The notes beneath the pieces were generated by a model. That model searched no databases, was not told where the DNA came from, and saw only the letters and a list, made by a program, of their open reading frames with translations. This document shows positions 1 through 8,128 of a stretch of 18,107 nt of DNA, in pieces (position 1 is the first letter of the stretch; every line of letters begins with the position of its first letter). Origin of the DNA: Phycisphaerales bacterium UBA1926 (lineage in GTDB: Bacteria; Planctomycetota; Phycisphaerae; Phycisphaerales; UBA1924); contig DDFO01000044.1 in the NCBI GenBank assembly GCA_002337215.1, forward strand, positions 14,063 to 32,169. The letters run 5' to 3'. Made by a program: the position numbers and the translations under genes.

Positions 1-879
1 CCCGCCGTGATCGCCCGTGCGTTCGGCCGATCGAATGTCAAAGCCGGACGTTGCGACCACCCTTCCTTCACTGTCGATGACATCGAGTGTGAGTGAGCCG
101 CGCTCGAAGACCCGTTCACCGCTCACCCGCGAGTCAACTCGGATCGATCTGCCAGCAACATCCGGCGTGACGCGGACCGGATCCAGCGACCATACCCGGT
201 CGAACGCCTCGATCGTGAGATCGCCGACGATGCCGTTCCAGTTCGACTGCGTCTGGTCGGAGATCGCGTGCGCGTCCCGACCGATCGGCTGGATCATGCG
301 GTTGTCCACGCGGATGACAACCCGGTGCGCGCCGGGGGTCAGCCCCTCGCCGATCACGTACCGGTGCGGGACACCGATCCCATCGCGGCTGCCGATCTCG
401 AAGCCATCGATCCACACGGTCGTCTGCCAGTGGGGGCGCTCGAGCGTGAGCTCAATCGATCGGTCGTTCCAGCCCCGTGGGATCTCGATGTCGCGTGCGT
501 ACCAGGCCGCGCCCACGTAGTGCCGGTCCGGCGTGAGAAAGAACGGAGAGATGAACGGCTCGCCCCGCGTGTAGAGCACGTACCGCTCATCGCGCAGCAG
601 GCCGGAGCCAATCCCCGACGACCAGCTCGTCTCCAGCGATGGCTCTGCGCCGAACCCCTGCTCCTGCAGCGAGCCCGGGAGCGCGACCGTGTCAGGGAAC
701 CCGTCGCCTCCGGACCAGTCGCCCGCGAGGCCCTCGTCGTCGGGGTCAAGCTGGAACTCCCACCGCCCTGCGAGATCGATCGTCGGCCGGGCGGCAGCAA
801 CACCCAGCGATCCGACAACCGTCGAAAGCACCAAGACAACCGCGCGCGAGAAGAGGCGTGAGCAATATCGTGAATGCAT
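1..879 (-). CDS. Secreted GH2-family glycoside hydrolase, N-terminal part (runs off left edge)
   Basis: The minus strand is open from an ATG at 877-879 to base 1 without a stop, giving 293 codons and no C-terminus. A signal peptide is visible at about residues 1-30 (basic start, then AVVLVLSTVVGSLGVAAA). It is followed by a GH2 sugar-binding beta-sandwich (LAGRWEFQLDPDD, LPGSLQEQGF, HYVGAAWYARDIEIP, VWIDG, and DQTQSNWNGIVG near residue 220) and the start of the next Ig-like domain. The catalytic barrel lies outside the window, so activity cannot be judged. The protein is a clear paralogue of the full-length gene at 8165-11455, sharing LDPDD, LPGS, YVGAAWY and TQSNWNG in the same order. A GGAG sequence sits 6-7 bases before the ATG and supports this start. 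It is divergent from the sulfatase at 977. Related families include beta-galactosidase and beta-glucuronidase; the substrate is unknown. Confidence 0.85.
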   Translation of the reverse strand, partial: MHSRYCSRLFSRAVVLVLSTVVGSLGVAAARPTIDLAGRWEFQLDPDDEGLAGDWSGGDGFPDTVALPGSLQEQGFGAEPSLETSWSSGIGSGLLRDERYVLYTRGEPFISPFFLTPDRHYVGAAWYARDIEIPRGWNDRSIELTLERPHWQTTVWIDGFEIGSRDGIGVPHRYVIGEGLTPGAHRVVIRVDNRMIQPIGRDAHAISDQTQSNWNGIVGDLTIEAFDRVWSLDPVRVTPDVAGRSIRVDSRVSGERVFERGSLTLDVIDSEGRVVATSGFDIRSAERTGDHGG

Positions 880-939
880 CAGAGGCTCCGGGAAACACGC
901 CATACGCGAGTCTGCACCGAGTCTTTCGCACGATGCGGT

Positions 940-958
940 CGCTTGCGTTTTCCAAGCG
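940..958. promoter_or_regulatory. Dyad in the GH2/sulfatase divergent promoter region
   Basis: The arms CGCTTG (940-945) and CAAGCG (953-958) are exact reverse complements around a 7-base spacer. The dyad lies in the 97-bp gap between two divergent genes, where an operator or both promoters would have to sit. A poor sigma70-like pair, TTGCGT (943-948) and TACTCT (965-970, 16-base spacer), overlaps it. A role as an operator is inference. Confidence 0.3.
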
Positions 959-976
959 CGAGTGTACTCTCCGGCG

Positions 977-2965
977 ATGCTCACAAACCGCGCCGCGCCC
1001 CGCGCAGCCCATCAAACCCGCGCTCTGTGCACGTTTGCGTGCGCGCGTTTCGTCACCGCGTTGCTCGTCTTGCTCACCGTGTCGCTCGGGCGAGCGCAAA
1101 CGACGCGGGACCGCCCCAATTTTCTCCTCATCACCTGCGAGGACATGGGCCCCGATCTCGGCTGCTACGGCGCTCACGACGCGAAGACACCGAGGCTCGA
1201 CGCGCTCGGGGGCGAGGGCGTGCGCTACACCGCGGCGTACGCGAATGCGCCCGTGTGCTCACCGGCCCGCACCGCCCTGCTCTTCGGCACGTACCAGACC
1301 TCGCTCGGATCGAGCAACCACCGATCGTCGCCGGCGCTCGAACCGGATGCACGAGGCTTTGCGGGACTGCTCCGCGACGCGGGTTACCACTGCACCAACG
1401 GCCCGAAGATGGATACCAACGCCGAGGGGCCATGGCGGATCGAACGCCGAACCTACGAGGGAAACACAGGGTGGTGGGACCCGGCGCGTGGCGGCCGCCC
1501 ATTCCTGGCTGTCCGCAACCTTGAGGTCACCCACCAATCGCGAACGAGCGTCTGGTCGCGAGACGAGTACGAGCGCCGCGTGCTCGCGCAGCTCCGCGCA
1601 GGCGAGATCCATCGGCCCGAGGACGTCGTCGTCCCGCCCTATTACCCCGACACGCCCGCCGTTCGATACGAGCTCGCCCGCTACGCCAACTGCGTCACGC
1701 TCATGGACCGCCAGGCCGGCGAGATCCTTGATCGGCTCGAGCGGGACGGCCTCGCCGACGACACCATCGTGATGTTCTTTTCCGACCACGGCGCCGGGCA
1801 CTCCTACCACAAGTGCCACGGGTTCGATCGCGGTGCCCGGGTCCCGCTCATCGTCCGAGCCCCCGAGAAATGGGCCCACATGCTCGATGGCGATCCCGGC
1901 AGCACGAACGACCGTGTCGTCTCGTTCATCGATATCGGCCCGACCATCCTCCATGCTGCGGGGATCGCGGTCCCCGAGTCCATGCACGGCAAGCCCTTCC
2001 TCGGCCCGCGTGCGCGCACGGATCGGCACACCTACGCGTTCTCGGCCCGCGATCGTCTGGGCGAGGACCACGATCACATCCGCACGGTCATGGACGGTCG
2101 GTTCGCGTACGTGCGAGCATTCCTGCCTCATCGCCCTCACTTCGTCCGGTTCGGCTACAGCTTCCCCTCGGCTATCTATCAGGAACTCGTGCGATGCGAC
2201 GAGACCGGCCGGTTGGAGGGGGCGGCCGCGGCGATGTTCGACGAGTCCCGACCCGCCGAAGCCCTGTTCGATCTCGCCAGCGACCCGCACGAGACCCGTA
2301 ACCTGGCGGGCGATCCGGAACACGCTTCCCGGCTGAACGCGATGCGGGACGCGCTCCGTGCGCATCTGCGCGAGTCGCGCGATCTCGGCCTCATCCCCGA
2401 GGCAATCCTCGAGGACCGCGCCGCGGGCGAGCCCAGGCCGAGGCTCGCCGCAGATCCGGACCGTCTGCCGCTCGACCGCGTGCACGACACGGCCATGCTC
2501 GTCGGCATGGGGCCGGACGTGCTCGATCGACAGCTCGCGGCTATGGAGGACGGGCACGAGGCCGTGCGCTACTGGGCGTTCGCGGGGCTGCGTTGCCAAG
2601 ACCCGGCGAACGCACGCGTGCGCGCTGCGCTGCTCGGGGGTCTCGACGATCCCTCCGAGAGCGTGCGCACGATGGCGGCCGGCGGGTGCCTGCACGCAGG
2701 CATCGAACCCGATCGGGCCGAGTCAACCCTGATGACGCTCCTCGAGACCACGGACTCGTACGACGCGTTCTCCGAGGCCGCCCGCGCCGCGCAGCTCGCG
2801 GGCTCCACCGACGATCGGTTCCTGCGTGCGCTCGACGCCGCGAACGATCGCTGGAAGAACTACGAGCCGAGTCAGATCGCATCCTCGGTGCGCCGCGTGC
2901 GCACGGGCGAGGAGCGACCCGCCGAAAAGGGGTTTGGGGTCACGCCGCGGCAACCCCGCGATTGA
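977..2965 (+). CDS. Secreted S1-family sulfatase (heparan N-sulfatase-like) with C-terminal HEAT-like region
   Basis: This 662-residue protein should hydrolyse sulfate esters or sulfamates outside the cytoplasm. The signal peptide has a hydrophobic core VTALLVLLTVSL and likely cleavage after GRA near residue 40. The sulfatase core starts at NFLLITCEDMGPDLGCYG (48-65). The formylglycine motif is C94-S-P-A-R98, so an FGE-type maturation enzyme is needed. D270-H271 and K279 fit the usual second metal and sulfate site. The opening metal motif is Glu-Asp, not Asp-Asp, as in the N-sulfoglucosamine sulfohydrolase-like group. Residues about 520-650 contain short repeated helices (HEAVRYWAFAGLR, DDPSESVRTMAAGGCLHAG) typical of HEAT repeats, which are often fused to planctomycete sulfatases of this type. 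Upstream in-frame ATG codons overlap the opposite gene, so 977 is chosen, although no good Shine-Dalgarno precedes it. Its end is 28 bp from the convergent DUF5107 gene. Confidence 0.88.
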   Translation: MLTNRAAPRAAHQTRALCTFACARFVTALLVLLTVSLGRAQTTRDRPNFLLITCEDMGPDLGCYGAHDAKTPRLDALGGEGVRYTAAYANAPVCSPARTALLFGTYQTSLGSSNHRSSPALEPDARGFAGLLRDAGYHCTNGPKMDTNAEGPWRIERRTYEGNTGWWDPARGGRPFLAVRNLEVTHQSRTSVWSRDEYERRVLAQLRAGEIHRPEDVVVPPYYPDTPAVRYELARYANCVTLMDRQAGEILDRLERDGLADDTIVMFFSDHGAGHSYHKCHGFDRGARVPLIVRAPEKWAHMLDGDPGSTNDRVVSFIDIGPTILHAAGIAVPESMHGKPFLGPRARTDRHTYAFSARDRLGEDHDHIRTVMDGRFAYVRAFLPHRPHFVRFGYSFPSAIYQELVRCDETGRLEGAAAAMFDESRPAEALFDLASDPHETRNLAGDPEHASRLNAMRDALRAHLRESRDLGLIPEAILEDRAAGEPRPRLAADPDRLPLDRVHDTAMLVGMGPDVLDRQLAAMEDGHEAVRYWAFAGLRCQDPANARVRAALLGGLDDPSESVRTMAAGGCLHAGIEPDRAESTLMTLLETTDSYDAFSEAARAAQLAGSTDDRFLRALDAANDRWKNYEPSQIASSVRRVRTGEERPAEKGFGVTPRQPRD

Positions 2966-2993
2966 TCTCAACAGACAAGCTCGACGGCCGATC

Positions 2994-5900
2994 TCAGCGG
3001 CGCACCGCAGAGACCGCCCCGGCCGGGGCCTTGAAATCCACCGCCGCGGATGGTTTCTCGCTGTTTTTCTCCCTGCCGACGCGTTCGATCTCGGCGTGTA
3101 GCCGGGACGCCAGCACATGGGCCGGGTCCTTCGCGAGGACGGCTTCGAGCTCACGCTTCGCCTCGGCGTTCCTGCCGAGCCCCGCGAGGCCGAGCGCCAT
3201 CATGAGCCTGCAGTGCAGCTCGTTGCGGGCCGCAAGATCCGGCTCGAAGACAAGGAATTCGGGGAGCGAGACGGCGAAGTAATCGATCTCAGGGGTGTCG
3301 TTGAGATGCGCGTCGCCGTACGCGACGAGCCGCTCGAATCGATCGGCGGCGTCGCGCTCGCGACCCAGCGCCCGCAAAGCAAGCCCCTGGTAATAGATCA
3401 TCTCGGGCGGCTGATCGTTGTAGAACATCGCCGAGGTCGGCTCCGCGAGCCCCTGCGCGGCGCGTTCGAGGAACGCCTTTGCGTCGGCCTCGCGATCGAG
3501 CGCACGCAGCGCCACGCCCATCAGCAGGTGGATGTCGTTCTCCTGGATGCCAGCGAGCTTGCCTTCGCCGAGCGAGTCTGGCCAGGGGTCGGTCTGCTGC
3601 AGCAACGCAAGCGCGTTCTTGGGCTGGTCGTCCGCGATCGCTTCCGCGGCGAGCGTCGTGATGGCATGGGTGAACTGCGCTGGCACCTTGCCCTCGCCCC
3701 CCTCCCACGGCTTGAAGTTGCGCGAGAGCAGCCGGTCGAGGGCTTCCTGCGACCGGCCGACGCGGTTGAGCAGCGTGATGCGTTCGAGCGCGAGGTCGTC
3801 GCGACGGTCGCACAGATCGCTGTGGATTTCGAGCCGATCGAGCCTTTCCCGCGGGTCGTGCCGCAGCCGCTTGGCGAGCTGATCGAGCTCAAAGAGAACA
3901 CGGGCATCGGTCGTGTCGATCGCGAATGCCCGCTCGTACGCCTCGAGCGCCGCGGCCCCGTCCCCCCGGATGTTGAACAACGCGAACCCGAGGTTCCGCT
4001 GCGGGGTCGCGAACTCCGGGTCGCGCTTCGCCGATTCAGTCCAGCACGCGATCGCCTCGTCGTGGCGACCCCGGTCGTAGAGCAGGTTCCCGAGCGCGAA
4101 CGGCGCGGCCGCGTCGGCCGCGTTCCGCTCGATCGCGGTCCGCAGCACCGCGATATCCTCGAGCCGGTTCGGGAAGCACCGGTCGCGCGGCATCGATTCA
4201 GCGATCCGCAGCCGATCGTCGCATCCCTGGGTATCACCCATGCGCAGCAGCAGCGCCGAGAGGTGGTAATGCAGCATCGCCGCTGAATCAACGGCCGCGG
4301 GTGTCCGCTCGATCGCCCGATCGAGCACGCCACGGGCGCGATCGGGCATGCCAGCGTGGACACAGTCGTGCGCGAGTTCGAGAACCGTCCGAGCCTCGTC
4401 GCGCGTCCGTTGATCGTAGGTCGTCCAGGGCTCTTCGCCCCGGGTTGTGAGCTCCCACAGCACGCCGAACGCGAACGGGTCTTTCTTGAGTTCGGCGCGG
4501 GCTGCCGCGATCGCCTCGGTGTCACGCCCCAGATCGAACAACGTCGCGATGCGCAGATGCACGGCCTGGTGATGATCAGCGTTGCGGGCGATGCAGCGGT
4601 CGAGCAGATCGAGCGCTCCCGTGAGCGACGCGTCGGTCGCCCCGGCGTTGACCAGCCTTCGCTCGACGCGGGCCAGTTCAAAGAACGCGTGCGACTGCTC
4701 GGCCTCGTTCCACGTCGCCTTCCAGAACGCCGCCCTCGCCTCCTCGTCGCGTCCCCGGTTCGCGAGCACGAGCCCCAGCCCGAGATGCGCCCTCCCGGTG
4801 ACGGGATTGGGGTTGTGCCGGGTCAGGCGCTCGATCGCGGCGCGGAAGCACGCCTCGGCCTCTTGCGCAAGGCCGCGCCGGAACAGCATCTCGCCCAACG
4901 CCGTGTTGCACCGGCTGTCCCCCGGGTCGCGCCGCAGCGCTTCACGGAGGTAGGGCTCGGGGTCCCGCGTCGCGTGGCGGTACTGCTCGAGGTGCCGCGC
5001 CGCGAGGTAGAGCGACTCGCACGAATCGAGTGTTTCGGGTGAGCCGATCTCACGGGCCGGCTCGGGGATGGGCTCGGCGGCGCCGGATGTCTGCCGGTAC
5101 GACACGATGGTGTTGCTCTCACGGTCGAGCAGAGCGACTTCCAGCGATGTGATCTCCGCGTCGCCGATCGGCGCGGCGAGTTCCTCGTGCTTCGCGGGCG
5201 TCCCGTCAAACGTCGTGCAGGCGACAACCTCGGCGCTGCCGTCGGCGTTATAGCGCCGGATCTCCAGCCGGCAGTCCGGCTGCTTCCCGGTGACATACCC
5301 GCGGGCGACCGCCGTCCGGCCTCCCGGGCCGTTCTCGTCGATGTCGAGACCCACGCACCCGTCCACGGTCGCGTCGCCGATCCGGCCCACGCCCTTGTAG
5401 GGCATGAAGTGCTGCGTGAACGTCTTCTGCTCGCCCGGGAGGAGCCAGGTGAAATCGGGCTGGTTGTCGGTGTAGACGCCGCACATCAGCTCGATGTAGG
5501 GCCCGTCCTCATCAGTCAGGTGCCGATCCCACGATTTCCCGAAGCTCCCATGGCCCCACGTCCACTGCTTCTTGCCGGGGCTCACGTGCCGGTTGGCGAC
5601 GTGCAGCAGCCCCGCGCCCTTGCCCCAGTCGTAGCTGCCCACGTAGTTGTAATCCGAGTGGTACGCCATGTACGAAGTGGGAACCGGGATGTTGCGGTAC
5701 CGGCTGATGTCGGTCCCGGGGCTGTAATCGACCTTGTAGTACTCGCCCGTCGCGATCGGGAAATCGCTGACGTCGCGCTTGCCGTGGTCCATGACCGCGT
5801 GCACATCGGGCGGGAAGATCGACTGGTGGTTGTCGTCGGCAACGCACGCCGGGTTGGCCCACCACAGGAACGTCTGCGGGAGGTTCGTTCGGTTGTGCAG

Positions 5901-6443
5901 GCGCGCGTCGATCTCGAGATAGGCCTTGCCGGGGCGGAGCCGCAGGCCGTGCGTGCCCCGCGTGCCGTTCATGCGGTCGATCTCGTGGCACCAGACGGTG
6001 ACCGCACCGTCATCGTGGCGTTCGATCTCGCAGTCCACGGGGCCGTAGGTGTTGGGCCGGTGATGCTGCGGCCAGTTGAATTCGATGCCGCCCGAGATCC
6101 AGGGGCCCGCGAGCCCGACGAGCGCGGGCTTGATGACGCGGTTGTGGTAGACGAAGTGGTAATCGTTCGTCTTGTCGTACGCCATTTGGACCCGCCCGCC
6201 GAGCGCGGGGAGGATCATGATCTTGAGATACTCGTTCTCGAGGATGACCGCGTCCCACTCGACGTCGCGCTTGGTGTCCTCGATCTGATCAACGACCGGG
6301 TAGGGGTAGACCGCGCCCGAGGAGCCCTGGTACACACGTTTCTCAAGGAACATCGGATTGCGATCGGGCTCGCCGATCCCGTACGTCGGGATGGTCACCG
6401 CTTCCCGTGTGACCCGTACCTGCTCAAACTGCTCGTGCGACAT
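2994..6443 (-). CDS. DUF5107 domain protein with C-terminal tetratricopeptide repeats
   Basis: The protein has 1149 residues, starts at the ATG 6441-6443, and has no signal peptide or membrane segment, so it is probably cytoplasmic. Residues about 40-400 form a beta-sandwich of the DUF5107 type. LPALGGRV (78-85) recalls aldose-1-epimerase-like folds, and SGGIEFNWPQHHRP (117-130) is a family hallmark; many conserved Trp, His and Asp residues follow. From about residue 465 to 1130 it is helical with degenerate TPR units (for example ALGEMLFRRGLAQEAEACFRAA and NLLYDRGRHDEAIACW). Proteins of this layout occur in carbohydrate-utilisation loci of Bacteroidota and Planctomycetota. A role in binding or processing an imported oligosaccharide is inference. 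An AAGGA at 6456-6460 is a distant ribosome site (12-base spacing). It is divergent from the regulator at 6702, so it may be under its control. Confidence 0.88.
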   Translation of the reverse strand: MSHEQFEQVRVTREAVTIPTYGIGEPDRNPMFLEKRVYQGSSGAVYPYPVVDQIEDTKRDVEWDAVILENEYLKIMILPALGGRVQMAYDKTNDYHFVYHNRVIKPALVGLAGPWISGGIEFNWPQHHRPNTYGPVDCEIERHDDGAVTVWCHEIDRMNGTRGTHGLRLRPGKAYLEIDARLHNRTNLPQTFLWWANPACVADDNHQSIFPPDVHAVMDHGKRDVSDFPIATGEYYKVDYSPGTDISRYRNIPVPTSYMAYHSDYNYVGSYDWGKGAGLLHVANRHVSPGKKQWTWGHGSFGKSWDRHLTDEDGPYIELMCGVYTDNQPDFTWLLPGEQKTFTQHFMPYKGVGRIGDATVDGCVGLDIDENGPGGRTAVARGYVTGKQPDCRLEIRRYNADGSAEVVACTTFDGTPAKHEELAAPIGDAEITSLEVALLDRESNTIVSYRQTSGAAEPIPEPAREIGSPETLDSCESLYLAARHLEQYRHATRDPEPYLREALRRDPGDSRCNTALGEMLFRRGLAQEAEACFRAAIERLTRHNPNPVTGRAHLGLGLVLANRGRDEEARAAFWKATWNEAEQSHAFFELARVERRLVNAGATDASLTGALDLLDRCIARNADHHQAVHLRIATLFDLGRDTEAIAAARAELKKDPFAFGVLWELTTRGEEPWTTYDQRTRDEARTVLELAHDCVHAGMPDRARGVLDRAIERTPAAVDSAAMLHYHLSALLLRMGDTQGCDDRLRIAESMPRDRCFPNRLEDIAVLRTAIERNAADAAAPFALGNLLYDRGRHDEAIACWTESAKRDPEFATPQRNLGFALFNIRGDGAAALEAYERAFAIDTTDARVLFELDQLAKRLRHDPRERLDRLEIHSDLCDRRDDLALERITLLNRVGRSQEALDRLLSRNFKPWEGGEGKVPAQFTHAITTLAAEAIADDQPKNALALLQQTDPWPDSLGEGKLAGIQENDIHLLMGVALRALDREADAKAFLERAAQGLAEPTSAMFYNDQPPEMIYYQGLALRALGRERDAADRFERLVAYGDAHLNDTPEIDYFAVSLPEFLVFEPDLAARNELHCRLMMALGLAGLGRNAEAKRELEAVLAKDPAHVLASRLHAEIERVGREKNSEKPSAAVDFKAPAGAVSAVRR

Positions 6444-6486
6444 CCGGTCTCACTTTCCTTGCGGCCCGTTTCGTCTCTCGCTCGGA

Positions 6487-6520
6487 ATTGCCGCCACGGC
6501 GCGCGGCCGTGGAAGGCAAT
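6487..6520. promoter_or_regulatory. Imperfect inverted repeat upstream of the DUF5107 gene
   Basis: Outer arms ATTGCC (6487-6492) and GGCAAT (6515-6520) enclose inner arms CCACGGC (6494-6500) and GCCGTGG (6506-6512). One unpaired base lies on the left side and two on the right, with a 5-base centre. This makes 13 pairs in total. It lies 44 bp before the DUF5107 start and about 180 bp before the regulator start. It could be an operator for the regulator or a hairpin in the DUF5107 mRNA leader; the sequence does not decide. Confidence 0.45.
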
Positions 6521-6581
6521 ATGGGTTCGGGACGACGCCTCAATCGATGGACGTTGCCCTCACCAACCAGTATGCACTCGA

Positions 6582-6603
6582 AAACGGGGATGAGAACCCC
6601 TTT
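6582..6603. promoter_or_regulatory. GC-rich dyad flanked by A/T runs in the regulator upstream region
   Basis: GGGG (6586-6589) pairs with CCCC (6597-6600) across a 7-base loop, with AAA (6582-6584) facing TTT (6601-6603) outside a bulged C. Read on the minus strand it is a short hairpin followed by a T-rich stretch. It may limit antisense transcription or be an operator half. The stem is short, so this is a weak call. Confidence 0.2.
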
Positions 6604-6692
6604 GTCCGGCACGTGCATTGCTTATCCTTGTCATTGGCGTTGATTGCTCGCGTGAGTTCTTTTCTCGCTCTGGTTTATCATGTAAATGTGAT

Positions 6693-6697
6693 AGGGG
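6693..6697 (+). promoter_or_regulatory. Shine-Dalgarno fixing a GTG start for the regulator
   Basis: AGGGG lies four bases before the GTG at 6702. The frame is open further upstream, to an ATG at 6618, but those 28 extra residues are Cys/Ser/Arg-rich, unlike the family. The XylR-type sensor domain begins only at about residue 22 after the GTG. Confidence 0.5.
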
Positions 6698-6701
6698 AAT
6701 C

Positions 6702-7958
6702 GTGGACGAAGTCCGTCGTCTCGAGTCAACGCCGATCAACCCAAACACCGTGCCTGCATTCGAACCAAAACGCGTGCTCCTCTGGATCGAGTCGTCCCGT
6801 GCGTACGGGCGCGGCTGTCTGCTGGGCATTGCGGACTACTGCCGCACGCACGAATCATGGAGGCTGATCCACTTCGAGCACGATCTGGAAAAGGCGTTCC
6901 CGCCGTTCCTCACCGAACTCAGATTCGACGGCATCATCGCCCGGTCCGAGAATCAGGAGATCGCCGATGCGCTCGGGGGTCTCGGCGTGCCGGTTGTCGA
7001 TTTGCGAGGCGCGTTCCATCCCGCGAACGGGCAGATGATCGACACGGACGCGGCCGCGTGCGCAGAACTCGCGTTCGAGCACTTCTGGGAGCGCGGTCTG
7101 CGTTCGATGGCGTTCTGCGGCTACCACGGTGTGGACTGGTCGGACCGTCGCCAGAGCGCATTCGTCGCGTATTCCCGCGAACGCGGCATCGATCCGGTCA
7201 TATTCGATTCCGACGCGCCGCGCTCGCACAAGGGCACCATCTGGAACGAGGCGCGCGGCGAACTCGAAGACCCCGGGCTCGTCGCCTGGCTTCGATCGCT
7301 GCCAAAGCCCGCGGCGATCCTCGCGGCGAATGATGTTCGGGGACGGCAGGTGCTCGCGGCATGCGCAGCCGATGGGATCGCGGTCCCCGAGCAGATCGCC
7401 GTGCTGGGCGTTGACAATGACGAGGTGGTGTGCGAACTCGCCTACCCGCCGCTGAGCAGCATCGAACCCGACACGGCGGCGCTGGGGTACGCCGGCGCCA
7501 GCGCACTCGACCGTCTCATGAGCGGCGAGCAGCGTGTGGGGCACGGGGCAGCGGTCCGGCTTGTGCGCCCGACAGGGGTCATGACCCGGCTCTCGACCGA
7601 CATCGCCGCGATCGACGATCTCGCGGTGGGCAAGGCCGTGAGCCTGATCCGCAAGGCGAACGGCAACATGTCGGGGGTGGAGGATCTCGCGGCGGCCGTG
7701 GGTGTGAGCAGGGCGACCCTCGAGCGGCGGTTCCGGGCGGCGCTGGGCCGATCGCCGAGGCAGGAGATCGATCGCGTGCGGCTCGACCGCGCGCGCACGC
7801 TCGTGCGACAGACGACCTATCCGCTCCACCAGATCGCCGAACTCGTCGGCTACTCGAATTCATCCAGACTGCTCGACGCGTACCGAAGGCGATTCGGCGT
7901 GACGCCCGGCGCGGATCGGGACAACGCGGACCCGCCCTATCGGAAGGTCGAGGTGTGA
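6702..7958 (+). CDS. XylR-type transcriptional regulator (LacI-like sensor + AraC helix-turn-helix)
   Basis: The protein has 418 residues from a GTG start. Residues about 20-290 resemble a periplasmic-binding-protein/LacI-type sugar-sensing domain, beginning KRVLLWIESSRAYGRGCLLGI. The stretches AANDVRGRQVLAACAADG and VPEQIAVLGVDNDEVVCEL, followed by PPLSSIEPD, are characteristic of the XylR family. Residues about 305-405 form an AraC-type DNA-binding domain with two helix-turn-helix units (VEDLAAAVGVSRATLERRF and LHQIAELVGYSNSSRLLDAY). Such proteins normally activate sugar catabolic genes after binding a mono- or oligosaccharide. Here it sits between the divergent DUF5107 gene and the co-oriented GH2 gene, which makes it the probable regulator of the locus. 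The ligand cannot be predicted; the name refers to architecture, not xylose specificity. An upstream start at 6618 is possible but less likely. Confidence 0.88.
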   Translation: MDEVRRLESTPINPNTVPAFEPKRVLLWIESSRAYGRGCLLGIADYCRTHESWRLIHFEHDLEKAFPPFLTELRFDGIIARSENQEIADALGGLGVPVVDLRGAFHPANGQMIDTDAAACAELAFEHFWERGLRSMAFCGYHGVDWSDRRQSAFVAYSRERGIDPVIFDSDAPRSHKGTIWNEARGELEDPGLVAWLRSLPKPAAILAANDVRGRQVLAACAADGIAVPEQIAVLGVDNDEVVCELAYPPLSSIEPDTAALGYAGASALDRLMSGEQRVGHGAAVRLVRPTGVMTRLSTDIAAIDDLAVGKAVSLIRKANGNMSGVEDLAAAVGVSRATLERRFRAALGRSPRQEIDRVRLDRARTLVRQTTYPLHQIAELVGYSNSSRLLDAYRRRFGVTPGADRDNADPPYRKVEV

Positions 7959-7974
7959 TCGACCGCTGTGCAAA

Positions 7975-8016
7975 GAAGGGCAACGTGTCGGGCTTTGCCC
8001 GCCAAGAAAGCCTTCT
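7975..8016 (+). promoter_or_regulatory. Overlapping alternative hairpins between regulator and GH2 gene
   Basis: GGGCAA (7978-7983) can pair with TTGCCC (7995-8000). GGCTTT (7991-7996) can instead pair with AAAGCC (8007-8012), and these two helices exclude each other because they overlap. An outer pairing AGAAGG (7974-7979) with CCTTCT (8011-8016) is also possible. A T-rich tract follows at 8025-8029. It may be the regulator's terminator or a leader switch for the GH2 gene; this is inference. Confidence 0.3.
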
Positions 8017-8128
8017 GAGTGTGTCTTTTCTGCCTGCTTGATGATAAAGAATAGCACCGCCGTAGTAATCCATGGGTGCGATCCGATCTCGCCCGGGCAC
8101 GCTGTCTCGGTACAGTGGCGATGAATCT

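Noticed and set aside
268..861. Long plus-strand open frames opposite the left-edge GH2 gene
   Set aside because: They are Arg/Pro/Ala-rich antisense shadows without family motifs; the minus strand encodes a clear signal peptide and GH2 domain.
689..976. N-terminal extension of the first sulfatase frame
   Set aside because: It would overlap the divergent GH2 gene by almost 200 bp and put the signal peptide in the middle of the protein.
1259..2695. 478-residue minus-strand open frame opposite the first sulfatase
   Set aside because: No recognisable domain or ribosome site; the sulfatase frame has all catalytic motifs.
4307..4326. Near-perfect 20-base palindrome (GCTCGATCG, two bases, CGATCGAGC)
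   Set aside because: It lies inside the DUF5107/TPR coding region and is explained by Asp-Arg and Ile-Glu codons in a genome rich in CGATCG.
5187..6593. 468-residue plus-strand open frame opposite the DUF5107 gene
   Set aside because: Low-complexity Val/Arg/Ala antisense frame; the minus strand has conserved DUF5107 motifs.
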